From Crocodylus rhombifer (lineage: Eukaryota; Chordata; Crocodylia; Crocodylidae): a stretch of 64,000 bases of DNA. The position numbers were made by a program, and so were the translations under genes. Below the pieces are notes generated by a model. The model had not been told where the DNA came from and ran no database searches. It was given only the letters and a program-made list of their open reading frames with translations. This document shows, in pieces, positions 12,561 to 23,522 of this stretch. The DNA is taken from contig JAVSML010000029.1 in the NCBI GenBank assembly GCA_038503035.1, forward strand, positions 1,759,799 to 1,823,798. The letters run 5' to 3'. The number at the start of each line of letters is the position of its first letter. Position 1 is the stretch's first letter.

Positions 12561-13082
12561 TTTTTCCTTTTCTATAGCAGTGGTAGAATTACTTCTCTTT
12601 TGAGAGCACATGTAGGTAGCTGCTCAGCTAGACAACTAATTTTCTCTTGCAAAAGTACAAGTTCTAAATCTCTGTGTGTTATAATCCTAATTATCTCCCA
12701 GAAATCAGGTCTTATCATAAGCAAAGGACAATGACTTAATTAAATCTCTGTTATGTCAGGTTTCATTAAAGCCGACTTATTGTAAAGTATTGTTTATCTT
12801 CGTATTACTTAAACATTAATTATTCTTGACAGGCTTTCTGACGTACTCAGTACTATAAAGAGCTACTTATTAACTATTAGCTATTGGTATCAAGCAATAT
12901 ATTGCTGTTTTAGCAATTCTTTTTGAAGATACAGATACAGACGATACTAACTGCAAAAAAAAGTATTAATTCAGTGTTCACGTTGGAAAGTCGAACTCTT
13001 ATTCATAAGAAAACTGCAGCGTTCAGGCCTTAATGTTTAGTTTAAACTCTGACTCCTCTGCATATACCTTAAACCTAATACA
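12561..13082. other. Intergenic, nothing recognised
   Basis: AT-rich. cagtggtagaatt near 12578 resembles a hAT terminus and could be the outer end of the transposase copy next to it, but no partner terminus or target duplication was found. Confidence 0.35.
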
Positions 13083-13325
13083 CATTGAGTGCGTCTACAT
13101 CAGATGCTGTAATGTGCAGTACTACTGCTCATTAGCACATCATGGCAAAAACTGCGCTAGTGAGCTAATGTGCAGTGGAATTAGTCTACTGCATATTAAG
13201 TATCACAAAAAAATGGTTTGCCTTTGGTACTCTGCGGTAGTGCAGGCTAATGTGCCTTTATGTAGTACCTCATGTCAGAGGTACTAAACTGAACGCTCAA
13301 GAGTAAAGGCACATTCATGAATTTG
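13083..13325. mobile_element. 'gtctacatg' MITE, decayed copy
   Basis: gtgcgtctacatcagatgctgtaatgtgcag at the left, and ctgcggtagtgcaggctaatgtgcc inside, are like the family described at 22452-22731. The right end is decayed (agtaaaggcacattcatg). Non-coding. Confidence 0.5.
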
Positions 13326-14085
13326 TAGATTAGCCCATTGGGTTCCAGTGTGGAACCAGTAAAGTCAGCAGGCATTAACTCCAACTCTCATAAGAATATG
13401 ATCTTACCCATGTTTGAAAACTGCATGCAAAGCCCAGTGATTCATATGGATGTTATTATAAGTGTAGGACCCATGTCATAACATATAAACCCTATGTTAA
13501 AACTGGTTTAACATAAATGGCTACTGGAAGGCAAAGCTTCCATTTGCATATATAAGTACTTTATTTTTGCATATACTTATAGTAATTGTACATGCAAATT
13601 AGACAACTAACAACACACATTTTTAAAGCAGGTACCATGTTAAAAATACTGTATTGTGACAGCAGCTTCTCCATAATTAAAGTTTGTGTCTGATTTGAGT
13701 AAAATCTCTCTCCCAGAATAATATCTATTTGAGTTTTAATACAAACATGGATACAGTACAAACATATAATGCCATGTGTCTTAAAGTTAGTTCTTTCTTT
13801 TAAATTATATTTGAATTATAACTGGAACTCTTTACAAAACACACAGGCTTTATTATAATGGAAATAATGTGTGAGATCAAATATAATATAGCAAGTTTCT
13901 ACCATTTAAACAAGCTCAACAATGCTGAGGAGAAAATCTGCAGTAGATATATGTGGATAATGTGATGTAACACTAGAAGCCTGACCATCATTTACAGTTT
14001 AAATGTAATTAGCACCCACTAAGGTCCCTTGATATTGCCAGTGGATCCTAAATATAAATGACACCCCTGCTATATGTTACAGATA

Positions 14086-14345
14086 TTATGCAATCAACTG
14101 GTTAAATTAATTTAGACCTGCCACATGCACAAAGTAAGACTAGTCATACATGAAAGATAATTATCACAGAATTAACTGGTTAATCACGCAGTAGCTTTAG
14201 ACCAGCCACATCTGCAAAGTAATTATCACACCCTAAAAATGGCTATTGAGCTATAAAAAGAGTTAACCAGCTACAAAGTTAGTGCAATAATTCTATAGCT
14301 GGTTTCTATCCCACTTTAATTTGAATGTGTAGCAGGGCCCTGAGA
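14086..14345. repeat. Internally duplicated repeat
   Basis: Two diverged direct copies of a block: aactggttaa, then agacctgccacatgcacaaagtaa (from about 14096), and aactggttaa, then agaccagccacatctgcaaagtaa (from about 14172). The flanking sequence gtgtagcagggccctgag at the right looks like a MITE end. Unidentified family. Confidence 0.45.
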
Positions 14346-15587
14346 ATCAGGCCACAAGTAAAGATAACTGCTAGATGGGCAACAACATGGTTTCTTATTC
14401 ACAAATTCTCTATGACACAGAGTATAGCCATGAAATGTACTATATTGCAAATGAACCAAAACTATTCTATGATAAAGCTGTTTTTCTTACTTAAAATAAT
14501 ATAAATATTTTAGTAACAAGATACATGCTCAAAGCAGATATTCTGATAATGCTGCTGAACTGAACTTTAGAGCTGGCTAAGAATTTTGATCAATTTTTTC
14601 AAAAGAAAATTAAGGGGTTTTTTTACTAAATGAAAGTTTTTGCTAGAATGGTCTGTTGTCACAAAACATTTTCATTTTTGTCAAAAAACTAAGAAAAAAA
14701 ATCCCAAACCTGAAATTACTCTTGTTTCTAGCATTTCCTTGTTTTTGGCCGAAAGAATCATGCTTGTTACCAGATTTAATAAGGATACTTGCACTGACTA
14801 TATGTTTGAACGCCAGCTCATTGTTGCAAAATTTTGGGAGTGACTGGAATGTTAAGTAAAAAGACGAGACAAAAAACACACTTCCATACGGTTTCCAATA
14901 GAAAAATAATTTTATTTACTCTTGTAGATAAAGCTGCAAAAGGAAGCAGATTTAACTTTCAATTAATTAATAGATTGAAACAAGTACCTATAATTTACAT
15001 AATTCCATATGTGTATAATACACATACAGTCACACTTTGCCTGCATCTATTCACCTCTCATAGCCTTAGAATCAGACACCACAGATTGTGCTCTGCTATT
15101 GCTACTAGTAAATTCAAGTATCCTGACTGGCCTGATTAGCACATTTATCAAATGAAAATGACTCCTAATTAATATTTTTCTTAAGGACAATTTACAATAT
15201 GTTGTAAAATAAGAAAGAAATTTTCTTAGGTTCCCGCATAAGAATTTAAGAAGCAACTGCTGACTGACTTCATTGGCTATGTTCTCCCTCGCCGCCCTAC
15301 CCATGCCACAGCTACAACTAAGTCCTGCCCACTCAGAACTGCACCAAACACTGACGATTTAGGACAAGTAAAGAGCTGGAACTGTTTCCCAATGTAACCC
15401 TTGGCCTCACCTAAGGTTGGCACTAGACCATGCATGCAGGGTTTCTTCGAGTCACTTTGGACACCTCCCAAACTGTATTCTCTGCCCAGTTACTTAACGT
15501 ATGTGCCTATGTGGGAATAAATGGGAGCGGCATAGTTTGTTGGCAGTGGTCCTGGAGTCAGGCAGGAGATTATGTAGACGTGCCCAC

Positions 15588-16367
15588 TAGGGGTGTGCGA
15601 AGCGGGCCCTATTCAATTTGGATTTGGCTCAAATCAGGGACAGCGATTTGATTCATTGATTTGGATCACTGTCCCCAGTTCAATTTGGCCGAATCTGAAG
15701 ATTTGATGCTGATTTGGAGAATCAGCGATTCAGACGTAGACACAGCTTTAAAAGTTTTCTGTACGTACCTTGAGGTAGCAGGCATGGGTTGTGATCGCTA
15801 TGATGCTGGGGCACATTGGAGTGTCCCACAGGAGTGCAGGGGGCCCTTCACGTGCTCAGTGGTGAACCCAGAAATGGACCAGAAGCACTTCTGGTCCACT
15901 TCCGGGTCTGCCAGGGAGCGTGCTGTTAGCCTCCCCAGCTTGGCAATCGGTCACAGGGGGACCCTTGGTGCCCCCCCCAGACCCAGGAGGCACCAGTTAC
16001 CAAGCCAGAGGGGTCTGGGGAAGCCTCCCAGCATGCTTCCTGGCAGACCCGGAAGTGGACTGGAAATGTTTCTGGTCCATTTCTGGGTCTGCTGCTGAGT
16101 GTGCTGGGGAGCTCCCCATGCTTCTGTGGGACACTCCATGTGCCCCAGCTTCGCAGCATTCACGAGCTGCCTGCTACCTAGAGGTACATGGAGAAAAACA
16201 TTTAAAGCCCTTTCTCTTTCTGAATCTTCAAATCTTTCTGAATTGATTGAGAGGGTACAGATTCAATTCAGAGAGATTAAAGGGTCGTCTGATTCAATTT
16301 GGATTCAGAGATTCAGCCACTGAATCGGGCCAAATCGAATCAGGGACAGAAGCTTTGCACGGCGCTC
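15588..16367. mobile_element. Foldback hAT element, 780 bp
   Basis: The left end is TAGGGGTGTGCGAAGC; the right end read inward is an imperfect copy (GAGCGCCGTGCAAAGC). The flanks gtgcccac (15580-15587) and gtgcctgc (16368-16375) agree at 6 of 8 positions. The subterminal parts carry repeated gattcaatttgg-like words. The interior is a long imperfect palindrome: gctttaaaag, gaggtagcaggc, tgctggggcacat, gagtgtcccacag and cttccgggtctgcc on the left recur inverted on the right. There is no credible transposase frame, so it is non-autonomous. The terminus matches the full hAT at 43726 in 14 of 16 bases. Confidence 0.8.
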
Positions 16368-17404
16368 GTGCCTGCTGTGGCCCTTCCACGTCTTTTTTGT
16401 GAGGAAGCTACTCCTTATGTGCTGTGTGTCCCTGGGCAACTACCCAATGATTTCAAAGCAAAAGGCTGGTAGCTAGGCCTCCAGTCTTTTGCTTTGAAGA
16501 CTGTGTCTAAGAACATGTCCATAGTTACAAGAGTTTGCTGGTAAACCCTCCTTTGGAATCACAACTTATGCTCAGGTCATGTCAAGTCAATTCTGAGGCC
16601 ACTGTGACTGTTGGGGCACTTTAGATGCTCTAACAACCCTCCTCCACACTGCCCTGTGCTTGGCTAGCCCTGCGCACTCTGTCCATTAAAGCCCCAGCCT
16701 GCCAGCTCTTCTTGGGTCTACCTCTTTTTTCCCTCCCCAGCACCCTGCATTATGGTGTTAGATATGCTTATGCTAGCAACTTATGCTAGCAAGATTTCTT
16801 TTGCTGATGCAGTTGAAACCAGTTTTCTGAATGGAATAGGCTTGATTGGCCAAAGGATTATTTTTCTGGCACACCTAAGTATGTCAGCACAGGTACTTGG
16901 GGCAAACTTAGAAATGCCATGAAACCCAAATATGCCGACAATGGAAACCCCTTTGCTTGACCCTTGGCAGCCATCCAGCCTGAACTTGGAACTTGGATCA
17001 ATGCCAAAAGCCAATCTTGCTGCTATGCGTGAATACCGTCAGCATGTCTGGAGCACACCTGGGAACTACTGATTGCAAGCTCAGGAAGTCAGTAAGCAGG
17101 AACCCCACAACTTCCTGTTCTAGATTTTCAGACCTTCTTCAGGCCTGTTCCCATCTCTACTGGCCATAATGAGAGCCAAGTCCAGAGGGAAAGACAAACA
17201 CATAGCAAACTTAATTCTACAAGGGAGCCATTCAAACAGGAAATAAATCGTACAATGGTCACAAAATAAGTTTTAGATGGGAGAAAGGAAATTCTTCTGG
17301 CTTAAGCTAATTGAAGACAACCCTCAGGTTTGACCTAAATATCAGTATGGACATGCCACATTAAGATTTTGGCTAGCATATGATGTCAGTAAGGAATGTG
17401 ATTC
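16368..17404. other. Intergenic, nothing recognised
   Basis: About 1 kb of mixed composition between the foldback element and the likely end of the SEL1L3 transcript. No exon, RNA gene or repeat terminus that I can support. Confidence 0.4.
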
Positions 17405-17410
17405 TTTATT
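17405..17410 (-). terminator. Candidate SEL1L3 poly(A) signal
   Basis: Minus-strand AATAAA, about 416 nt after the SEL1L3 stop codon. The variant ATTAAA at 17643-17648 (about 180 nt after the stop) is an alternative. Neither can be chosen from sequence alone; RNA 3'-end data would decide. Confidence 0.35.
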
Positions 17411-17825
17411 CACATTCCTACTCCCTTTAACTGTGCTGGTATGACATTTGTGCGAGATGCATGCTGTTTGATTTAAAATACTAGATCCTAGGGTGAAATC
17501 TTGGCAGTGGGAACTTTGCCATTGATTTCAGTATGGCTGGAATTTACTCATTTTTTCTGTTCTAGCTGAAAATAAGACCATATTTACTTACACAGTGTAA
17601 GGAATTTTTCAATTTTTTGGATTTCTTAAAATTCTCACATTTTTTAATGAGAGATAAATAAGATCAGCTGATTTGTCCCAAAGTAAGTAACAGGAGGTGT
17701 TAGTCCATGAAGTGTATTATTAAAACCGTTCAATACAGTTTTCAGTTTCTAGCTTCGTAAACACTCATCATGTCCATAACTTTGTAATGTTTGTTTTAGG
17801 ATTTTAATACCTTAAGAATTACACC

Positions 17826-17986
17826 TTAGCTGATCAAAACAGGATGTGGAGGGTTTAACTCCTGCTCTGCTAAATTGTTTGTGAGAGTAGATTCTTCTTG
17901 CTCTGTTGATGTTGTATCACTGGCATTTTCTGTGGAAGAAAGTTCATCTGAAGACTGTTCTTGCCTTTGTGCATGAGAATTGCTGG
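17826..17986 (-). CDS. SEL1L3: SEL1L3 last coding exon (cytoplasmic tail, stop)
   Basis: Acceptor ...ctaaag at 17987-17988, phase 1 entry, 53 codons including TAA at 17828-17826. It encodes the tail after the membrane helix: ASNSHAQRQEQSSDELSSTE, then an Asp/Thr/Ser/Glu-rich stretch and TNNLAEQELNPP, ending ...HPVLIS. The tail is low complexity and acidic/hydrophilic, consistent with a disordered cytosolic end. A TNN motif near the end is shared with mammals, but most of the rest differs. The 3' UTR continues below 17826. Confidence 0.9.
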
Positions 17987-20351
17987 CTTTAGAAAAACAC
18001 CAAAACAGAATATTGAAATTTAGTATAACACATTTTACTTCATTCTCTAAAAATAATAATGTTGTCAGTGTTTGCCCACTCTGTGAAGATGAAAAGATAA
18101 CTGTTTTAAGTCTGCAAGAAGCTACAGTGGAATGAACACATTATTTCCATCATTTGCCCACATTCTAATTTTCTGGTCAAAGATTCAGTCTTGTTTTTAA
18201 AATGCAAGCTTGCTTGTGGTCTCAAATTAGTATTTTTATTTGTGGTTGATTGTGCTGTGCTCTTCACCTTTGGTGACTGATGGATCATTAGCTATTATAT
18301 ATTGTGATTTTTTTCCCCACTAGAACTCATTTTTCTCTGTGATATTACTTAAATCAAAAAATAAGATAAAAGTCATTTTAGATGACAGTCCTAAGAGACT
18401 AAAGTATGACATGTTTTCTCCTTTCTCCTTATCAGAAAAGAGAACACTGCACAGGATTTTCCAGTCCTCCTGATCTATTTTCAGCTATACAAGCTCTGCT
18501 TCAATTGATACTCAACTAGTATAAGGTCACTGAAGTATCTTACACATGCAGAGTAAATGAGAGCTGCTACTCAACCACTATTATGCAACTGGCTGGCTGT
18601 ACCCACCTCTCTGCATTTGAGTACAGGAATACAGCTCATTGCATCTGGTATCTAAAGTCAAAGTCACTTAAAATCAAACTCATCAGTGATTACTCAGGCA
18701 GTACTATATGCTGGGAGATATAAGAACTATAAAGGAAATAATCTTTTTTTCCATTATCTCTCAAAGTTAATGCTATACTAAGAATCTCTTTTATCTAACA
18801 CAGTTGGTCAGATATTAACAGGTTTAAACAAGCCATCAGTTTCAGGCTTTATTCAGAGCTCAGTAACAAATGTAAGGGTCAAGGAATTACTTATATGTTA
18901 AAAAGGCTTAATATATAGGGTAATGTGGGAGAGAGAACTGGTCTCAGCTATCAACCTAATTATTTATGTGAACCTTGAAATAAAGGTTGGATTAAAAATC
19001 CCTTTGATTGCTGCTTAATTTGATGCTAACTTCATGTTTGACATGAATTAGAAACATGAAAAATACTAAACTATTTCACTGAGGGTGGTGTTTGTTTTAT
19101 TTCCATTATACTAATTTACTTTAATTTTCATGGCATGATCTATATTTGCAAACAGGAGGCAAGATATTGTTCACTAGTATGATTTCAAGAGAAGGAAAGA
19201 CATCAGAGATAGGAAAGAAATATTCATGAGGCTGAATGGACTGACTTATAACGTAGGAGTAAAGAGCTAAATGCAACACAATACAACATAATGCAATATC
19301 ATTTTGATAAGCAATAACTAAGCAGGGTGGAACATAATGCAGGGAAAGATAATGATGGAGATAAACTGGATGTGATTAGGGCTATTAAAATTCAGAAGAA
19401 GCTAAAGAGACTGTAATTGTTCCAGTAAATCTCATTATTGTCTGTTTTTTCAGATGTTTTCTTGGGGTTTTTTTTTGTCTCCCAAGGAGACTGGTAGTGG
19501 ATCATTTAGAGCATTTCAAAGCAGACTGGACAAAATACTACAGACAAAAATGTGAAAAAATTACTGTAACAGAGTGGGGAATTATGAGACATAATCTCCA
19601 TTATAACTGCCCATATGCATGCTTCTACTCTGTGGTAAAAAGAGAGCCTCTCACTGAGGGGCAAGCTATCATGGGGTAGCATTCATGTTTTAGGATCAGT
19701 GCACATGTGACAGCTGAAATGCTGTAGGTCCCTGTCATCATTTGTCACAGCTATTTATTCATGTGCCCATCCCTTAGAAAAAGCATAGGAAAAGAATAGT
19801 CCTGCCCTGGCAGAGAAGTAGGTTGGAGGATTAGGTCTTTTCTATTTCTGTAATACTGTATTCAAAATCAGAGGAGCATAGAGTTTTGAAAGTACAATTT
19901 ATGTTAAAAATGGGAAGGCCTCAATAATAAAACACAAGTGCTTTATTAGTAATTTAACAGATGAAGCTAAAACTAGTAATTTAGGATACTCAAAAAGCCC
20001 TTCCAGCATTACAAGCATTATATTACGTGATCAGGATGTTTTTCAAGCAAAATGCAAACTGCCGACTATAACATAATCTAATATTAATATAAAATTCCAA
20101 ATTACTTTTATGGCAATAAATTACTATGCAATATTTAAGGCCTGAGTTTGTACACTTATATCCCTGCAGATACTCTTTGAAGGCAGTGGTACGATTTCTA
20201 GATGTCAGATCAACTCTGGTGAAGTTTTACGGGCCCTTTATGATGAGACTGTAGCCCATTACTAGTTAACCAATATTGGAATTTCTGGAGTATCTTTTAA
20301 GTATTAAATTATTTTTTAGATTGTTTCAATCTTACCATAACAAACACTTAC
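17987..20351 (-). other. SEL1L3 last intron (2365 bp)
   Basis: Phase 1 intron, donor GTAAGT at 20351. AT-rich, with no repeat or other gene that I can recognise. Confidence 0.8.
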
Positions 20352-20424
20352 CAGATAGAGACTGAAAATACTGTACTGCAAATGCGATCAGTATTGAGAC
20401 AAGAAAGGTTCCCATGAAGTAGAT
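20352..20424 (-). CDS. SEL1L3: SEL1L3 exon: transmembrane helix
   Basis: Acceptor ccacag, donor G|GTAAGT; enters in phase 0 and leaves in phase 1. Its 24 codons encode IYFMGTFLVSILIAFAVQYF followed by QSLS. This is a continuous hydrophobic helix and the only strong membrane segment in the visible protein. It anchors SEL1L3 with its repeat domain on the lumenal/extracellular side and the short tail in the cytosol (topology inferred from the family). A 92-bp intron separates it from the exon at 20517. Confidence 0.95.
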
Positions 20425-20516
20425 CTGTGGTAAGTTTAGAAATGTATGTTAGATCCAGTGCAAAGGCAACCAATGTATTGGCTGTACCTGTATTAATGAA
20501 TATAAATAATACATAC

Positions 20517-20619
20517 CTGAGTAGAAGGCAAAATGTTATTCCAGAAAACTCTTAAGTAAAAATAAAGCAATGCTAATGAGCACGGACTAATGGGATTCTG
20601 GTTGCTATGATTCCAGCAC
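20517..20619 (-). CDS. SEL1L3: SEL1L3 exon: pre-membrane Sel1-repeat segment
   Basis: Enters in phase 2, leaves in phase 0 at CAG|GTATGT. It encodes (R)CWNHSNQNPISPCSLALLYF followed by YLRVFWNNILPSTQ. The Cys-Trp start and the SPCSLA block are conserved in SEL1L3, and the two Cys may pair. The acceptor AG follows a 17-T run on the coding strand (20624-20640 as A's on the plus strand). That run is itself bracketed by an inverted CAGCACC/GGTGCTG. Confidence 0.95.
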
Positions 20620-20623
20620 CTGG

Positions 20624-20640
20624 AAAAAAAAAAAAAAAAA
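20624..20640 (-). repeat. 17-base T tract at exon acceptor
   Basis: A homopolymer of 17 (A on the plus strand) forms the polypyrimidine tract of the SEL1L3 acceptor at 20619/20620. Such runs are length-variable and are often misread in assemblies. Confidence 0.85.
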
Positions 20641-20689
20641 GGTGCTGAATATTTAATAGTCGTTCTTTGTACTTTTGTATGCATTTACA

Positions 20690-21505
20690 ATTTAACCATC
20701 TGAAAGGATTTTACCTTTTTTGTACCAGGACCCATTTGTAAAGATCGATGGCCAGTCTTGACCCAGAGCCCCCTGCCCCTCCCAGCCCTCCAGTGGGGAC
20801 TGCCCGTGTCCTGTCCGGGCCAGAGCATGGTGGCTGCATCAGCTCTGGCTCGCATGGGCGGCAGTGAGGCTAATCTGGCCCCAGCATGGGCTGGAGGGAG
20901 GAGGAGAGGAGGCCTGCTGGCATCACACCAAGTAGCCTGGTCATGGCCCCTCCCACCCTCCAAACATCATCTCCCAGCTGCCCTGCCCCTGCAAGTATGG
21001 GCACCAACCCTGGTGCCACCGGCTCACCTGCACAGCTCCCTGCTTCCCCTGAAAGACCCCACCCCACCCCTTCCCCCCACTGAAGGGGCAGGCACCTTCC
21101 TCTACCACCTCTCCTGCCCTGCCACAGCCTTGGTGCCCAGCCACCTTCCCCCAGTACTGGCTGGCCCCTGCCACCGCCTCACACACCCATTCCCTCCACA
21201 CAAACACAGAGCCCCCCTGGACAGTCCCCAAGCCCTGGACCTCCAACCCCAGCTCCCCATACACTTACCCTCATCTAGTTGTTGGAGCTGCTCCCATGAC
21301 CCTGCCCAGCTACACGCCAGCCATATGTGTGTGCATATGTGCCCGCTGCCTCCAATCACCCCAAGCAGCCCCTTGCAGGCTGGAATGCTGCCAGCCTGCA
21401 AGGTGAAACCCATGCTTTCCACATGTTTTTCTGGGACTTGCTTGTGACCCTTTCAAATATTCTTGTGACCCACTTTTGAATTGTGAACCATGGGTTGAGA
21501 AACAG
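20690..21505. mobile_element. GC-rich hAT-like repeat, copy 1
   Basis: The right end read inward is CACTGTTTCTCAACCCATGG, a hAT-type terminus ending near 21505. The left end near 20690 lacks a clear partner. The interior (20750-21430) is very GC- and CC-rich. Its right part (ggagctgctcccatg, then gtgtgtgcatatgtgccc, then ggctggaatgctgccagcctgcaag) is repeated in the diverged copy at 53905-54310. The long open frames inside reflect composition, not coding. Confidence 0.55.
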
Positions 21506-21599
21506 TGCCCTAAAGTAAGGTATAAATTAGCCTGTATAAGAGTAAAATGAACCTTACTTTTACTCAGACTAAGTTATGCTTTACAACTTAGGGTTGTGA

Positions 21600-21885
21600 C
21601 ATGGGTTGGCAACCTATGGTCCACAGGCTGAATCCATCCCATGGAGCCTTTATATCCAGCCCACAGAGCTTAGCAGGTTTCAAAGCACTCTGGCAGTGGG
21701 GGACTTTGTTTGGCCAGGTGGTAGGGAGCTTCATCCATGCCATGGCTAGGAACCTTGCCTGCACCACAGCTAGATGGTGGAGAGCTGTGCCTGGATCACA
21801 ACCAGCAATGGCTGGGTCCTAGAGCCTTGCACCTGAGCTGAGTCATTCTGGCTCATTGCTAAAAAATGCTGCTGATCGCTGCTTT
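21600..21885. mobile_element. hAT-like MITE, decayed
   Basis: Begins about 21600 with CATGGGTTGGCAACCTATGG (a CAGGGGTTGGCAACC-type hAT end). The right end near 21877 read inward is CAGCGATCAGCAGC, 9 of 15 similar. No convincing 8-bp target duplication. It resembles the 7523/41220 family in the 'ctgaatccatcc...cccacagagc' style interior. Confidence 0.4.
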
Positions 21886-22169
21886 AGAGAATCCTTCCAT
21901 CCTTTTGGACAACCAGAATGAACTGTGTGAAAGCAGTGAAAGACTGCCAACACTCCAGTGATATGCTGCTCATATATTATCCTCACTTCAAAGTGGCCAG
22001 GTTACCTAAGTGAAAGTGAATCCTATCCTTTTAACTCAAAGGTTGATTCACCTGATTTAGGTAAGAGGGACAGGTAATAGTTAGCAGCATCTGAGAATCT
22101 CAAAGCATGATGAGTAAGAGCCCAGTCTAACTACAATGAACATGTAACCCAGGAAAAATACTTATGGAT

Positions 22170-22270
22170 TATTATAAGAAAGGATGGTAGTGTTGCCCCG
22201 CAGAATCTTATGTTGGGTCACACAGTAATTTAAAGGGCAGAGCAGGAATAAGAATACTTATTTCAGTCTA
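22170..22270 (-). mobile_element. MIR-like SINE remnant
   Basis: gttgggtcacacagtaatttaaagggcagagcagga corresponds to the inverted MIR block 'ccaaggtcacacagctagtaagtggcagagctggga'. Old and diverged. Confidence 0.45.
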
Positions 22271-22451
22271 TTAGCCACTAACCCAACCTTCCTTACATAT
22301 TTGCCAAGTTGCAGACTATTTTGCAGTGTGAGAAATAAAGTGATTGTTCCCAAAGGAGGTACAGAATTGAAAACTGCTTCTCTTGAAACACTGCAATGTT
22401 GAGTCCATCACAGAAGGAACAGCAGTATCTTTCTTGAAAGTGATCAATTCT

Positions 22452-22731
22452 GGCCACATCTGCATGAGATGCTGACTGCATAGTCATTACAGCACAGTCA
22501 TTTAGTACTTGTATACACAGTTATATAAACAATTGTATAAACAAGTACTAACAGACTGCATGGTAACTGGAGTTACTGTGCAGTAGTGTTGCTAAACAGC
22601 TTTTTTGTGACACTGACTGCAGGAGCCTTAGACTACTGCACAGTAGTATTGTGTCATGCTTTCTGCCAGGAGGCACTACTGTGTGGTAGTCATGGGCTAC
22701 TGTGCAGTCAGCATCTCATGTAGACATGGCC
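22452..22731. mobile_element. 'gtctacatg' MITE, 280 bp
   Basis: A clear terminal inverted repeat of 31 bp: the left arm begins ggccacatctgcatgagatg (22452-22482). The right arm (22701-22731), read inward, begins ggccatgtctacatgagatg, with 27 of 31 identical overall. The interior has repeated ctactgc and cagtagt words (imperfect palindromes). Best-preserved small member of the family that recurs through this window. Confidence 0.7.
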
Positions 22732-22746
22732 TTTGTGAACATAATA

Positions 22747-23068
22747 TAGGAAACCCTCGCCATTCGCAAAATCCAGATTCACGGATTCAAATACTCGCAG
22801 GGGAAGGCAGAGCCGGAAGACAGGCGGACAGCGAGCGTCAGGGACATGGAGGGGAGGCAGTGGCGGCATTTTCTCTCCTGGCAGCAGCCATGGCAGTGCT
22901 CAGGGAAAGGGGTCAGTCCCCAGGCACTGCAGGGGAGCCCCGCGAACAATAGTGGGGGAGCAGGGGAGCGGCTGTGGGGTCTGACAGGGAGCCCCATCAG
23001 TATTCGCGGATTTTGCCATTTGCGGGGATTTCCGGAACACATCCCCTGCAAATGGCGAGGGTCTCCTG
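22747..23068. mobile_element. Tigger/pogo-like MITE, 322 bp
   Basis: Terminal inverted repeats: the left end reads TAGGAAACCCTCGCCATTCGC and the right end read inward is CAGGAGACCCTCGCCATTTGC. Both are flanked by TA dinucleotides (22745-22746 and 23069-23070), the target duplication of Tc1/mariner-superfamily elements. The 'CCCTCGCCATTCGC' terminus fits the pogo/Tigger type. It lies directly against a CR1 fragment on its right. Confidence 0.75.
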
Positions 23069-23070
23069 TA

Positions 23071-23140
23071 CAAACATAGGAAAGCAGTGCTAAACAGGAC
23101 CTCACAAGATCATCTAGTCCAACCCCCCAACATGAGTTAC
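23071..23140 (-). mobile_element. CR1 3' end fragment
   Basis: cataggaaagcagtgctaaacaggacctcacaagatcatctagtccaacccccc on the plus strand is an inverted CR1 3' terminus. Short and diverged; it lies directly against the Tigger-like MITE. Confidence 0.6.
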
Positions 23141-23522
23141 AAGTGAATAATGTCTGTGTTTGATTTGTAAAGCCAGCCAGTGTTGTAGACTTCTCAATCT
23201 TCACTAAGCATATTGTGTGACATGAGTGGCTTGAAACCATGAGACATGAAAGGACATTACTTTCTCAGTGATATTCTGATGAAGCATTTCCATGACCCTG
23301 ATCTCTAGAGAACTGAGAGCATCCTTTGTCTAGGTTGCAGAAGAGAAGTTTTCTTATTTATCACTAGTTCTAATTCCTGGAAGATGGAACATGTAGAACT
23401 ATGAAGATGGAACTATGTCTTTGGAGAAGCCTTTTTCTGATGGGATTTTAAATCAGCCAGTTGCCTAAATAAACAAAACTGTTTTCACCTTGCTGTCTTA
23501 AATGAATTTTGACTACAAACAG

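Noticed and set aside
15661..16323. 145- and 108-codon frames
   Set aside because: Inside the foldback hAT element; composition and palindrome artefacts without domain support.
20758..21447. 229-codon open frame on the plus strand, with long antisense frames
   Set aside because: Pro/Leu/His-rich composition product of a CC-rich repeat; the related copy at 53.9-54.3 kb does not keep the frame, and there is no domain or splice context.
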